Source: Atrina japonica (taxonomy: Eukaryota; Mollusca; Bivalvia; Pterioida; Pinnidae). From it: 64,000 nucleotides of DNA. Shown piece by piece: positions 1 through 12,183 of the stretch (positions within the stretch are counted from its first letter, which is position 1; the number at the start of each line of letters is the position of its first letter). The notes beneath the pieces were generated by a model, which ran no database searches, was not told where the DNA came from, and worked only from the letters and a program-made list of their open reading frames with translations. Both the position numbers and the translations under genes were made by a program. The stretch lies in assembly GCA_030159075.1 (NCBI GenBank), contig BROG01000923.1, forward strand, positions 62,001 to 126,000, written 5' to 3'.

Positions 1-1157
1 ATCCGGACTTTGGCAACATTATTGGTATCGGGAAGTGATCGGTTTTCAGAATGATCGGTTTTTGGAAGTTGCACTGTACACACATACATGACAAACAAAG
101 ATTAAGATAAAAAACTTTTTTTTCATCAAGGCTTTTCACTTTATTGATCAGTAGGCCAGATTAATCAATTGAAAACTGTTTTCATGTGTACATAAAAGTC
201 TTGAGACTAAAGCAGTTTAATAAATGATCATTAACCCAGAAATCTTAATGCTTTGTTCAATTATTGATTCTGTAATTACATTTATTGATTGGCAAGTAAA
301 TATTTTTCTTTTGAAGATATGTTTTGGTGGTAGTGGTGTTTGTTGGTTTCCAGGAGAGGAGGGCCCGAGGCTGTTTGTTACGATAAACACCCTGCCACAT
401 GTCACCATATTTACTGCCAAGTCCACATATAAGGGTTTGTTTAGTAGCCACATATAGTCTGGGGTTAATGTTTAAAAACTCATGGCTGCTGTGTCAGCAA
501 GATTTGTATTTCATTTGGTTTATTGGCTTTATTAATTTGTCTTAGGCTGCAACAAGTGAATTATTTAATTATGCTTAAGACCCGCACCTGAAATATGGTT
601 TGTGAAAAGAAAAAGTATATTTTGCCACCCAGTGGGTGGTATACCATGTTAAACTCAAGAATTAAACAATTGGTGGTGGGCCCTGAAGTATGATGAATGC
701 TTCCTCACAACAGTGGCATTATAGCCCAGTCCATCTGTAGTCCGTATAAAAAGGTTTCCTCCAGTTAATTCTTCTTACATGTACATTCTTTGAGTCTGTT
801 TAAAGAACAATGGCAAATCATCTCTCCCCAATCCCCCCCTCCTCCCCCCCAAAAAAATTTGACTGATGTTAAAAGTTCCCAATTAAATCACTGTGTGATT
901 GATAAATTTTGCCAGACTACCTGTATAAGTTGAATAAATGCCTGAAAACATGATAATAAATCAATCATCATTCTGCACTGAGCACTCTGCTAATTATTTG
1001 TTGGCGTAATAAAGAATTTACTCTTACTGAAATTGTCCGTATGATTGACACATTCAGAAATAAGATAGCAAGTGTTACTTTATTTATTATTTTTTTACTG
1101 TGGTATTCTATGCCACAATCAACAGTTTTTCAGTTATATGGTGGTTTTCAATGATCA
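1..1157. other. Non-coding stretch, nothing recognised
   Basis: AT-rich sequence with stops in all frames at short intervals. The 60-80 codon ORFs here overlap on both strands and lack coding character. A short C-run lies near 834-850. No element boundary was identified. Confidence 0.5.
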
Positions 1158-1333
1158 AGGAGAGAACTTGGTTACATCGTGCCTGGGAAGACACCACCAA
1201 CCTTCTGCAAGTAAACTGGCAAACTTTCTCGCAAAATCAGCTCAGGTTTTAAGCGGAACACAAACCCGCACTGATCAGAAGTCAGACACTTCATGGTTTA
1301 AAGTGTGATGCTCTTACCATTCGGCCACAGAGC
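1158..1333 (-). repeat. SINE family A copy (tRNA-derived)
   Basis: Read on the minus strand, this starts with a tRNA-like head (GGCTCTGTGGCCGAATGGTAA, an A-box-like segment), then a B-box-like GGGTTTG segment. A body follows with GCTGATTTTGCGAGAAAGTTTGCCAG and a 3' part on cleared cytosines. The same order of blocks recurs at 10540, 20168 and 22408. A pol III-transcribed, LINE-mobilised SINE is the family inference; the head resembles Leu/Ser-type tRNAs but was not aligned. Confidence 0.7.
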
Positions 1334-1775
1334 CCCCCCCCCAAGGGAAACAAAGTTTTGATAAATTGATATATCAGTTGAAAAAGTGTTCCAAGTTTTC
1401 AATTTTTAGATCTTTTCTCATTTAGCACCAAAATCTTGCTAGTTTTTTCTAGTTGTATGAGATCAAGTCCAAAACCCAAATGTTGAAATAAGAACTCCCT
1501 TTGCATCTTTACAGTTTAAATGAAAAATGTTGAATTTCCTTTAATTCATACTGGTATACAAAAATTTGAAATTATTTTCCACACCTAGAGTCTTTTACTA
1601 AAAAATATAATGTGTTGAATTTAATTAGTTTCTATTTAAACCAAATATACCAAATATGCAAGATTATCAAATGGATTTGGTTTTGAAAGTGAAAAGTAAA
1701 TGTATGTTGTTGATATGAAAAAATAAATGATAAAATCATGTACCAAGCCCTGTAGATTTTACGTTAAAGAGTTAC
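1334..1775. other. Non-coding stretch, nothing recognised
   Basis: AT-rich spacer between a SINE and the hammerhead-bearing repeat. A C-run lies at 1335-1343. Confidence 0.5.
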
Positions 1776-2145
1776 AAGTATGTGTATATATATATAAAGC
1801 ACTAAAATGACATAATGAAAGTCAAATTTTCGGGACCACCTGTCCTTTCATCAGGACAAAACGATTAAAATAACATGAAAGAACGTACACATACACACTC
1901 TCACGTAAACATCCACTCACACACACAATCGGAGAGTGAAAGAAATGCTGCATTTTGCAAGTACAGTGTGATAATGCAATAATTAAATGAAAATGGAAAT
2001 CAAACAAAAGGATAACTAAAAAACTAAGCTCAAACTACTAAATGTAAGTCGAACTAGATCTAAGTGAAAATAACAAGAAATTGCAAAATGAATTTGATCT
2101 ACAAAGTCAAAACACGAAATTCAATCTGATAAACTGCACTCAATT
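1776..2145 (-). repeat. Hammerhead-bearing dispersed repeat, copy 1
   Basis: About 370 bp shared with 28296-28675 in the same orientation. Common blocks include AAAGCACT, ATTTTCGGGAC, CCTGTCC, TCATCAGGACAAAAC, ATTAAAATAACATGAAA, CTCAAACTAC, GAACTAGATCTA and CAAAATGAATTTGATCTAC. One end abuts a short (TA)n tract at 1787-1796. Read on the minus strand it contains the two conserved hammerhead boxes (see 1828-1854). Animal Penelope-like elements and small retrozyme-like repeats are known to carry such ribozymes. No reverse transcriptase was found here, so this is a short or non-autonomous copy. Confidence 0.65.
1828..1854 (-). ncRNA. Hammerhead-ribozyme-like core, copy 1
   Basis: On the minus strand the motif CTGATGA is followed by a short hairpin (GGAC paired with GTCC around a 5-nt loop) and then GAAA. 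This is the order of the two invariant hammerhead boxes around stem II. An extra A sits between CTGATGA and the helix, a spacing I recall from Penelope-type hammerheads. Stems I and III and the cleavage triplet could not be assigned with certainty, so self-cleavage is unproven. Confidence 0.55.
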
Positions 2146-3035
<890 letters not shown>

Positions 3036-3837
3036 TATATAAAACTGAATGATGAATATTTAACAGAATTGATTTCATTTTAAGGAGTTGAAAGTAGTTG
3101 TAGAGTTAAATAAGTTAATTGATGGACTTTGATGTATAGAAGTCAAGGATAATTGGTGTGTTTATTACATGTAGGTCTAACATTGGATAAATTGGTACAT
3201 TATGTTGACAAATACAGCAAGTCTAAATCAAATCATAACAGGAGTCAAAGGATAGATTTCGGCACAGAGTGTTGGAGCTATATGTACTGAAATGCACAAA
3301 ATCAGAGCATTCAGGCAATATGGTTCACCTATACACTCCTTAATTTATGGAAAATAGACAGTATTGTTTTGATTCTTGACAGGATTCAGATATAACATTT
3401 TATCTGGGTACTAGACCTGTAATATATGATAACGGTGCAGTTGACATAAATTGGTGGCCCATATAAAATACAATTATACTCGAGGATAATTATAACAAAC
3501 AAGTTGAACAAAAATCATCTATGAAAGGGCTCTTAACTTAAACTGAAGTGTTTGTTCTATTTATTGACTGTCATTTAGAATTGATATGTTTATTAGATTG
3601 TTTATCATGTACTTTACCGGGTTTTTTGTTGGCATGGAATTTACATGAATCAATGTTATAGATAGGCTATATATAATGTGGAAGCGTGCATTAATGCAGG
3701 AGTCCAGGAGCCATATTGAAGCACTAAGTTACTCTGTGAAAATCTTTTTTAGCCCTGTCCATATTAAATTTATTGAGGGTCTGACATTAACTTTAAAATT
3801 AACTTGTCCATTTGAATTTGAAGTTTAAGAATAAGCT
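3036..3837. other. Non-coding stretch, nothing recognised
   Basis: AT-rich sequence with no coding-like ORF, repeat edge or structured motif that I can support. Confidence 0.5.
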
Positions 3838-4172
3838 GTGTATGTGAGTATTGTGTGGGTGTGTACTTATGCCTCTGTGTGTGTGTGTGTGTGTGTGTAC
3901 TTATGCCTGTGTGTGTGTGTACTTATGCATCTGTGTGTGTTTGTGTGTTTGTGCACATGCCTGTGTGTGTGTTTGTGCACATGCCTCTGTGTGTGTTTGT
4001 GTGTATGTGTGTGTGTGTGTACTTATGCCTCTGTGTGTGTTTGTGGTTGTGTTTGTGCACATGCCTGTGTGTGTGTTTGTGCACGTGCCTGTGTATGTGT
4101 TTGTGCACATGCCTCTGTGTGTATGTGTGTGTGTCTGTGTGTGTGTGTCTGTGTTTGTTTGTGTGTGTGATA
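3838..4172 (+). repeat. GT-rich minisatellite
   Basis: Irregular higher-order repeat of GTGTGTGTTTGTGCACATGC and GTGTGTACTTATGCCT blocks within a GT background. It opens reading frames of about 100 codons in several frames on both strands; their compositions (C/V/L or T/H only) show they are repeat artefacts. Confidence 0.9.
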
Positions 4173-4555
4173 GACTGGGCATGAGACATTTCAGATGTAA
4201 ACAATATATGAAATAGCTACTTTGAAATGTCACATTGTTATGCCAATTTCTGACATTTATATATGATTGAAGCAGTCACTCAGAAGATAGATTGAATATT
4301 TTAGTTTTTTTCAGACAGGCATGTTGAGTTATTTAACATTGTAAATTTTATATACATCATCAATTTGACCTTCAGGCTCTCTTTTTCCACAGCTGGAGTT
4401 TTGTATGTGTGTCTATACATGTATATATAAATTCTGAATACAAGAGTGATTTTTGTTGCTAAAATTTGGTATTGTACTTCAAACAAATAGCAGTCTTGCA
4501 CTGCTATTACCCAAAGTCTTCTGGAATTTTTTTCAAACTGACAGGTAGAGGGAAC
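4173..4555. other. Non-coding stretch, nothing recognised
   Basis: AT-rich sequence with no supported feature. Confidence 0.5.
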
Positions 4556-4815
4556 ATAATTACCAGCCCCCCCTCCATCGCCCCCCCCCCCCCCTCCAAA
4601 AACTGATCAAAATTACCAGCCCCCCCCCCCCCCTCCAAAAACTGATCAAAATTACAAACCAACACACCACCACCCCCCCTCCAACAGATCTAAAATACCA
4701 GCCAGCGGCCCACCCCCTCCAAAAACTGATAAAAATTACCAGCCCCCTCTCCTTTACAAAAACTGAGCAAATTCACCAGTCCCCCTCCGAAAAATGAACA
4801 AGATAAGGAGTCCGA
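4556..4815. repeat. C-rich minisatellite, about five units
   Basis: Units of roughly 50-60 bp combine a C-run (6 to 15 C) with CTCCAAAAACTGATCAAAA and TTACCAG. The minus strand carries several runs of G and could form G-quadruplexes. The units differ mainly in C-run length. Confidence 0.85.
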
Positions 4816-4924
4816 AGGAAACTGGTTTTTAGAAAATGTATTCGTAAAACATTTTGCCCCTTCAGACCAAATCACTATGAACATATACAGTCGCCTAGTA
4901 GACCTCTGGTCAAATAATTGTCTT

Positions 4925-5010
4925 GTCCAGGTGTGACTTTACTCAGGTTGTTCGGATAGCACATTTACTTTTCACCAATGATACCTGGGTTCGATCCTAC
5001 GAAAGCTATA
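4925..5010 (+). repeat. SINE family B head fragment
   Basis: Matches, in the opposite orientation, the tRNA-like head of the SINEs at 32628 and 47425. Shared order is GGATAGCAC, TTTTCACCAATG and the B-box GGGTTCGATCC. The body and tail are missing or decayed after about 5010. Confidence 0.55.
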
Positions 5011-5354
5011 TCCATGTATTATTCACATTTACAGATCAAACTTGTAAAAAGAACACGCAACAATATGAGGTGTTTATCGTAATTAGGGCTGAAATGTACC
5101 ATGCTGAAGCCCAGTAGTGATAATTCTTTCTTTCACCTTGGACAGGCGTATCTACCATTTTGCCAAGTCAGAATTTCTCTGTCCACACTGATGGGTGTAG
5201 ACAAGCTACCTGATGCATGGTTGTATTTAAAGCGGAACATGAGTGTTTGGAGTGGAAAGGGAAATCTCAACCCTCGGTAAGAATCTGAAAGTGCAGTCCT
5301 TGGGTTGGACATCCAGATTTTTACCACTTGGGTGGAGATTTCCATATCCTTATA

Positions 5355-5861
5355 CAGTCAAAACTTGTTATGTCGAGATCGGTAATTTTGATTTACCCGC
5401 TTAACTCAAGATCAAGTGCTGGTCCCGACAATTTTTCTTCTCTGTCTTACTTAAAAAGACCTGATAACTTGAGACCTGAAAAGTTGAAGAAAAAAAATGC
5501 TTATGTCGACGTTAAAACGTAGTCCCAGTGCTTAATTTCAATGTGAAAGTGACCACTTATCTCACTGTTATTATTTTTTTTACATCTTCATTAAATTATC
5601 ATATGATGATATGACTAGTGCTGAAAAAATATGCCTTCTGTATCGTTTTTTGAGTACATACAATGAATAAAAATATTCTGGTTTACATACTATATACATA
5701 TACAATGTATACATGTAGGCCTACAAATATTCTGGCAATTACTGAGATGCTCAAAAGAGGAATCAGAATTCTATTTAATGACAGACATTTTAACTCGAGG
5801 ACCCGTTTATTTCGATTTTTTTGCTTGGTCCCGACGACTTCAAAATAATGAGGTTTGACTG
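5355..5861. mobile_element. TA-flanked CAGT-ended element, 507 bp
   Basis: Left end TACAGTCAAAACTTGTTAT and right end AATGAGGTTTGACTGTA are inverted repeats with several mismatches, and both are bordered by TA. Inner sequence carries CTCGAGG/CTCAAG words and GGTCCCGAC near both ends. TIR style and TA duplication match pogo/Tigger-like elements. No transposase ORF remains, so it is non-autonomous. Confidence 0.7.
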
Positions 5862-6010
5862 TAATACAATGTATACTCATGTAAGATTCTACTAGTTTGT
5901 CTTGTCAGTCTGTCTATCTGTTGATCTGTTCTTCTTTTCCTCATCACTTTGGCTGTAGCACAATTACGTTGATTAGTTCTCAACATATAACTTTTATATA
6001 CATGTATACA

Positions 6011-7267
6011 TACTTGCCAACACTCCCTAGCCGGCCTGGCTCAGTCGGTTGTGTGCTCGACTCTTGATCGTGAATTGGAGTCCAGCTGGCGGCAGGTTGG
6101 TTTCTTGTCTTTTGGATGAGACAGTAAAAACCAAGGTCCCAGGTCACAGTAGGGGTCGGCATGTTAAAGAACCCTCACTGCTCAATGGCTGTAAGTGCCG
6201 AGCATAGGCCAAAAATTTGAAGCCCTTCACCAGCATTTGGTGACATCTCCATATGAGTGAAAGATTCTTGAGTGGGACATTAAACAACAATATACTCTCC
6301 CGATTTCTGCGGGAGACTCCCGATTTCTGCGAGAGACTCCCAATTTTGGCCCTGTTTCCCGACCTCCCGATCATTCTTTTAAAAACCGGCCCTTCTTTCT
6401 CCAGATTTTTAAATATTTCCTTCCAAAAATTATCAATGTTCCGAAATTTGAAAAATGACATGCAAGATTTCCACTGCATGAAACAATATACTAGCTTTCA
6501 AAAAAGTTTTGTAACCAATCATTGGCTGGTTTGTACCCTTCATCGTTGTTTGATTGGTTTTCGGGATGTGTTGTGGGAGTGACTAAATGCTGCCATGGAG
6601 TACCAAGGCAGCCACGATGCCTCAGATGGGGAAATAAGTTATCAAACAATAATTTCTGGAATTGATATCAATTTTAACAGAACATAAATAAAAAATATTT
6701 ACTGTATACTGATTAATTTCTACTGAAATTGCCTCATTTCAAGGAAGGTTTTGCTGTTTTTCACGCTGTTTTTCTGTACTTCTGATATGGTAAATTATCA
6801 GAGCAACACCAAAATCTGAAAGATAGATTATCTCTAAATATGCTTTGAAAATGAAAATGAATTCACAGTAAATTCATTGATTCCATTGAAAATGCTTGAC
6901 AACAAAGAATATTCTGTGATTTCCCCTTCAATAGTATACAAGTAATACATGTAAAATATATATTTTTCTTTTTTCTAAAAAAACCAAAAAACAAAACAAA
7001 GACTCATCTATATAATAGGTTAATAATACAATAAAATTCACAATTGAGATCCATATTGATTGAAAACAACTAATTGACTTATTTTAATTTTTGTATTTAT
7101 ACAAGTAATAGATTAAGAAAAATACAATTCTTTATAATAAATTGTAAGAAATAGACACCTAGTAAAAAAAGAACCTTTGAATACTGGTCGCGCACAGTCT
7201 GGCTAACCACTGGAAATTTTTGCCGTGCGTTGTCTACCCCATGAAAATTTTCAAATGTTGGCAAGTA
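6011..7267. mobile_element. TIR element with TACTTGCCAAC ends, host of a SINE
   Basis: The left end TACTTGCCAACACTCCC and right end TGTTGGCAAGTA are inverted repeats. Just inside lie CTCCCGATTT and GGGAGACTCCC repeats, and near the right end CCCCATGAAAATTTTC. A related right end occurs at about 36480-36650. The interior is AT-rich without a transposase. A family C SINE splits the left end (6029-6291). Confidence 0.55.
6029..6291 (+). repeat. SINE family C copy
   Basis: Begins AGCCGGCCTGGCTCAGTCGG, a tRNA-like A-box region. A conserved central part follows (GGATGAGACAGTAAAAA, GAACCCTCACTGCTCAATGG, GTGCCGAGCATAGGCC), and it ends CTTGAGTGGGACATTAAACAACAA. It matches the minus-strand copy at 37509-37785 almost throughout. 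Flanks resemble each other (ACTCCCT and ACTCTCCC), but a clean target duplication is not present. Confidence 0.8.
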
Positions 7268-7289
7268 TAATGTATAGATGCAGGATGAT

Positions 7290-7770
7290 GGGAGGCAAAT
7301 ACATTATACCTGTACATTTTGGGGTCAAAAGTCAAGGTCACATCTTTTAATTGAATTTTAAATTAACCTGGGTTATATTTTTTCAACCATAAGTGATTGA
7401 GGTTTCATATTTGATATGCATACACTACTAATGAAACCCTGTTGAATGACACCAAGGACAATGACCTTGTGACCTTGACCAGGAATACCCTTTTCTACTT
7501 GATTTGAAACATTAGAGGATTATTATTTGGCATGCATAATTCACAAATACCATATTAACCTTGAAAAGGACATCATAGTCAAGGAAATTATGACCTTGAC
7601 CTTGGACTTTATACTTAAAAAATCCATTTCTTGTATTTGTTAGGACCCTGCATTGTGTGTTGACCATGACCATAGCACTAAAAATAGCTTTTCTTATTTG
7701 TTGCCATATCCTTTGAACCATAAGAAATATATAGGACACATATATATTTGGCTTTTATACTTACATGTAA
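7290..7770. repeat. Decayed tandem of GACCTTGACC-containing units
   Basis: Blocks with CAAGGTCACAT, GACCTTGTGACCTTGACC and ATGACCTTGACCTTGGAC recur at about 110-140 bp, each followed by A/T-rich text with CTTGTATTTG or CTTGATTTG. The units are degenerate and no ends were found. Confidence 0.45.
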
Positions 7771-8255
7771 CAAATACATCTCTTTCGAATAACACTGAAA
7801 TTATTTTGCCTATGTAAGGTCTCATTCTCATTAACAAATTCCTGTTAGTTTATAACAGGGTCCTACATGACTTTGTCAATTATTTTTTATTTTACAAAAC
7901 ATTTACACCTGTACAAAGGTAAATTTTACATCTGAGCTGTACCTTTATCTCCAAGGTGTAGATATGTCTGCTCAGACCAAAGCTTTGGAGTTAGAGGCTG
8001 TTTATATGCTGTGTTACAGAAACAAATTAAAGAAATGTTCAATTACTGAGAAAAAAAAGGCATAAAATGGCTATAAACATGAGTGTGCTAGTTAATTAAG
8101 CCTTCTGTGAGATTAGCTAGAGGTTAATAATTGATGCTTAGGTTATGAGTCCAATACCTATACATAGATATCCGACTTGAGTGAGTGAAAGGAGTATACA
8201 CAGAAAATCATGGTATTGATTTCAGTATAAAACATTAAGTTGTATTTTGTATTAG
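7771..8255. other. Sequence upstream of exon candidate
   Basis: No repeat recognised. The last bases (TTGTATTTTGTATTAG) form a modest polypyrimidine tract and AG acceptor for the exon at 8256. Confidence 0.45.
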
Positions 8256-8334
8256 CTCCAGAGGTTTTGGCAGGTTTGACAAAATGGGATATGTAATGTC
8301 GGACTACAAGGCAGGTGAATACCCATGTAAAAAG
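8256..8334 (+). CDS. Short 5' coding exon candidate (phase-0 donor)
   Basis: From ATG at 8284 the frame reads MGYVMSDYKAGEYPCKK and meets a consensus donor AAG|GTGAGT at 8334/8335, ending at a codon boundary. The same frame is open back to a possible acceptor AG at 8255, so the exon could also be internal (upstream residues SRGFGRFDK). The product is not recognised. The evidence is the good Kozak-like ACAAAATGG, the strong donor, and three other short ATG exons downstream that end in the same phase. This fits alternative first exons of one gene. RNA data would decide whether it is real. Confidence 0.45.
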
Positions 8335-8546
8335 GTGAGTAAATGACTATTAACACTAATAGGTGGAATAGCGAGAATCTTACAACTGCACCTGTAATTT
8401 AAAACATTAATCTGTTGAAAAACATATACACTGTACAGCCATTTTGCAATGATTTTTAGGCCATATGATTCATATTGTTCATTCACCATAATTAGCAAAA
8501 CTTGAAATAAAACAAAAATTCTAGATTTTATTTCATTTCTGAAAAA

Positions 8547-8548
<2 letters not shown>

Positions 8549-8611
<63 letters not shown>
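8549..8611. repeat. (AT)n microsatellite
   Basis: About 31 uninterrupted AT dinucleotides. Confidence 0.95.
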
Positions 8612-8613
<2 letters not shown>

Positions 8614-8958
8614 TATGCATGTATTTCAATTTATGTTGCATGGTATGAATAAATTAGCTAATTAAGTTTCATTTTATTTTGAATCCTACTAAGAATTTCA
8701 CTTAATTGATACGTCACCAGTATTATATGAAGTGCCACCTGTGCTTTGGAATAATGCAAACGCAGTGATAAATTTAATTTTTTCCTGCCACTCCTGTTGA
8801 GACAAAGAACCTAAGTTTAAAAGTGTCATTTCCGGGAAATCATTGTAATATTTGACATTTAAATAGGTTTGACCTTTCTGTGAACCTTATAGTAACTTCA
8901 TGGAGGTGAGATCTACCACAGAGTCACAGTGATCAGGGCATGAAGTCACCAGATTCTT
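8612..8958. other. Non-coding stretch, nothing recognised
   Basis: AT-rich intronic-type sequence. Confidence 0.5.
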
Positions 8959-9340
8959 AAATGGCGCATAATAGCTGTGTTTACCAAAAGAAAAAAAAAT
9001 GTTTTAGTTTTTTCTGCTTTTACTACATGTACATGTACTTGTAATTGATGTACAGTAACAAATAAGAGCTATACACAGACAAAAACAATCTTGTATTTCC
9101 TATATATTTTGTGAAAATAAGGTCAGGTCCAGTGTGGTATTCATATATAAATAGTAAGGTTGAGTTGATCAATTGCAATTGAAAAAGTGTCAAACCTGGG
9201 TTTCTCAAGCAATTGTCACAAAATATATAGGAATTAAAGAATTTTTTATGCCTGTGTATATGCATATCAATCTATGTTGTAAAAAAGGAAAACAAAATTT
9301 TTGAAAAAAAAAACCCACAGCTACATGTAATGCCCCTTTA
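8959..9340. mobile_element. Palindromic MITE family P, copy 1
   Basis: The left end TAAATGGCGCATAATAGCTGTG is mirrored by the right end CACAGCTACATGTAATGCCCC. Interior words are also mirrored: ACAAATAAGAGCTATACACAG on the left and CTGTGTATATGCATATCAAT on the right; AATATATAGG and CCTATATATT likewise. The centre carries GGTCAGGTCCAGTGTGGTATTCAT. The element could fold into one long hairpin. Five further copies lie in this window. No coding capacity. Confidence 0.75.
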
Positions 9341-9591
9341 AGCTTTAAGCTAATTTTTTTTTTATTTTAAGGTACATGTAAAATCAAACAGAATTTATGC
9401 TGCAGCTTGACATTTTGTATATTTTTTGCATACAAATGTAAATAACCATGGAAATAATTGCTCATTTGAAGCAAATTCAGAAACATTTAAATTCTAACTC
9501 AGATTTTGAGAACTGGACACTGCACCATAGAATTTGAGAATTAATTCAGATTTGAGAATATTTCGACTTGCCTGCTCAGCCAATCAGATGA

Positions 9592-9726
9592 CAGGGCCTG
9601 GAACCATAAAATAAAAACTTGAGAATTTGCTCAAGCCTGAGAATATTCTGCTTAGCCAATCAGATTTCAGAATTAGCCAAAGTTGAGTAAATTTTTTAGA
9701 CTTAGTTTTTATGGTGTCAGGCCCTG
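9592..9726. mobile_element. Small MITE, CAGGGCCTG ends, 135 bp
   Basis: Left end CAGGGCCTGGAACCATAAAA and right end TTTTATGGTGTCAGGCCCTG are inverted repeats over about 20 bp with two mismatches. The inner GAATATTCTGCTTAGCCAATCAGAT resembles flanking 9560-9590, so an earlier related copy may lie just upstream. CAGGG ends recall hAT elements, but no 8-bp duplication is seen. Confidence 0.65.
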
Positions 9727-10405
9727 TATTCATTTTTTAAATTCATTTCATTTTTCTTAAAAGGAAAATTTGATGTCAATAGAAAAAAAATAATGTTTCC
9801 TATTCAGTAACTGGTACATGTACCAAAGATTTACAAATAACTCTATATAATCAAAGTGATGAAATGTGTGGTGAGCTTGAGTATAAAGTAGATTTGGTCA
9901 GATTCTGTCCATTCTGAGTGAACATTGTATAGAGTAACAGAAACTTGCATTGGGTGGTCTTTGCAAAGAGAAAAAAAATACCTCAAATAAATGAAAAAAT
10001 GAAAAATTCTTCCCTTCCTGCACTATCTCTGAATTTGAAACAAATACCTCAGCTTTAATATATGTATGTATTAGGGTTGTCAACGAGTACTTGTTAGATG
10101 GTCCAATTATCAAATACTAAAATCAGTACTCGGGTACTCGAATATATTTAAAATAAATAAAAATTACTTGTTTAGGCCCTACCTTATATTTCCGAATGAC
10201 CCACAGAGTTTTTAAGATTAAACATTGTTCCAAATATTAGATAATATACTTCCTTGGGCATATAAATATCTCCTTGCAACCCCCCCCCCCACTTTGATTA
10301 AAAATATCTGGGTCTGCAACTGCAATCTTACAAAGTGACAGAGTACTCAATCGGAAAAACATTCGGTTAGCTGGTTAATATAAATTGACCAATCTGACAA
10401 CCCTA
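9727..10405. other. Non-coding stretch, nothing recognised
   Basis: AT-rich, with a C-run at 10280-10290. A 71-codon minus-strand ORF (9898-10113) has no recognisable motif. Confidence 0.5.
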
Positions 10406-10410
10406 ATATA

Positions 10411-10500
<90 letters not shown>

Positions 10501-10518
10501 ATATATACATGTATATAT
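10406..10518. repeat. (AT)n microsatellite with short GT segment
   Basis: About 85 bp of AT repeats followed by GTGTGTGT and further AT units, lying 20 bp upstream of a SINE. Confidence 0.95.
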
Positions 10519-10539
10519 TCGTATACATTTTTACTCTTA

Positions 10540-10725
10540 GAGGCCTCTGTGGCTGAGTGGTAAGAGCCTGAGACCCACTTTAAACCAGGATGTCTTTGAC
10601 CTCTCTTCGGCACAGGTTTGGTCCCAATGAAGTCTAAGCTGATTTTGTGAGAAAGTTTTCCAGTTTACATGCAGAAGGCTGGTTGTATCTTCTCGGATAC
10701 ATTGTAATTCACAAGGCTATAAAAA
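10540..10725 (+). repeat. SINE family A copy
   Basis: Starts AGGCCTCTGTGGCTGAGTGG (A-box-like TGGCTGAGTGG), followed by CTTTAAACCA, CACAGGTTTGGTCCC (B-box-like) and GCTGATTTTGTGAGAAAG. It ends near GGATACATTGTAATTCAC. Same block order as the copies at 1158 (inverted), 20168 and 22408. Confidence 0.75.
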
Positions 10726-11837
10726 CTTGTAGTCACCAAATAGTTTTAAATATTGCATTAAGAAAAAAAATAACAACAACCAAACACATGAATAAAAACA
10801 AGAAAAATTAGAATCACCATCCCCCCCCAAAAAAAAAGAAAAAAAAAAGGGAAAAAAGAGTAGACCTATAAATAAATGTAAACAAGAAAAAATTCATTGT
10901 TTTTGGGTGAGGTTCCGCTGTACATTAAGATTTCCAACTGATGCAGTGATGGAATAAACAACCATGTTTAACTCTCCCCAACAATTACAGTCTGACTTAT
11001 TGCTAATGTACAGTCATATTTGCTTTAAAAGTCACTTTTCTGTTTAAAGGGCACTTGCTTGCAAAGGCATTCAAACTGTGGACATAACCTTTAATAACTT
11101 TTCTATAAACCTCTCTATAAAGGTCACCTGTCTATAAAGGCTAATTTTGCCTGTTCCCTGTAGTGGTCTTTATATATACCGTAAGTTTGGCAGTACACAT
11201 TATTGACATGAAGTAGAATTCACTGTTTTTCAGGGGTTCAATTAGTTAACAGTCAGACAGAAATAAATTCTCTAGTTATGCACTGACCTACATTATCTGA
11301 ATGACCCTTCCTGAATGAAATGCAGTGTAGGGTATTTGAACAAGAATTATTGACTATAGCCGGTATAGGTAAATTATTGTGGAATGCATGTAAATGATAT
11401 CCAACATATTGGAAGTTACAATATAAATAGCCATATAATAAAGATATTTGATATTGCTGCAATAATTTCGGCTTGAGGACATTGATTTTCAATTTTTGCA
11501 CCGTTAATATTTAAATTATGGGCTGCAAATCTACTTCATTTGGTTTTCTCCTGTGTAAATATTAACTTGATGTTTCAGTGGGTTTTTTTTCACAAAAAAG
11601 TAGAGTGATTTATCTTCAGGTAGATCTCATAGACAGGTACTCGTGTTTCTTATTCAGGTAAATAATTAATGCTGATCACAAAGTAAGTGATTGCATTCCT
11701 GATATTCATGCACTAAATTATTCATAAAGACAGTATACTCCAGTACAGTTATACTGAAATATATTTGTTTTTCAGATTGAAATGGTCACATACATGTACT
11801 TGCATATATTGTAATCTACAGAGCCCTGAGTGACTCC
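10726..11837. other. Non-coding stretch with MITE relics
   Basis: Part of 10985-11205 resembles the TA/CAGT family: a TACAGTCTGAC start, then ACCTCTCTATAAAGGTCACCTGTCTATAAAGG, then GGCAGTACA. It is too decayed to delimit. No coding exon is supported; 11253-11501 (minus, 82 codons) has no recognisable motif. Confidence 0.4.
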
Positions 11838-12182
11838 GGGTGGTGACATAGTGGTGAAAAAAAAAAATATTCCGTGCAAAAAGAATAATAATTGAGAGAA
11901 AAAAATTATTCCGTGCAAACGGAATAATTATTCTCAGTTCACACAGAATAATTTTATTCCTTGCAAACGGAATAATCATTGAGAGAAAAAAATAATTCCA
12001 TGCAAACGGAATAATTATTGAGAGAAAAAAATTATTCTGTGCGAACGGAATGAAATTATTGTGTGTGAATGGAATAATTATTGAGAGAAAAATATTATTC
12101 TGTATAAACAGAATAAAATTATTCCGTTTGCACGGAATATATTTTTTTTCTCAATAATTTTTTTTCACCACTATGTCACCTC
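11838..12182. mobile_element. Foldback element with internal short palindromes
   Basis: The two ends, GGTGACATAGTGGTGAAAAAA (left) and TTTTTTCACCACTATGTCACC (right), are a near-perfect inverted repeat of about 25 bp. The interior is five or six repeats of ATTATTCCGTGCAAACGGAA joined by TAATTATTGAGAGAAAAA. Each unit is itself palindromic (TTCCGTNNAAACGGAA). No ORF. The right end abuts the LINE relic directly at its YADD region. Confidence 0.8.
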
Positions 12183-12183
12183 C

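Noticed and set aside
3838..4233. Five ORFs of 93-121 codons on both strands
   Set aside because: All run through the GT-rich minisatellite; translations are simple C/V/L or T/H repeats.
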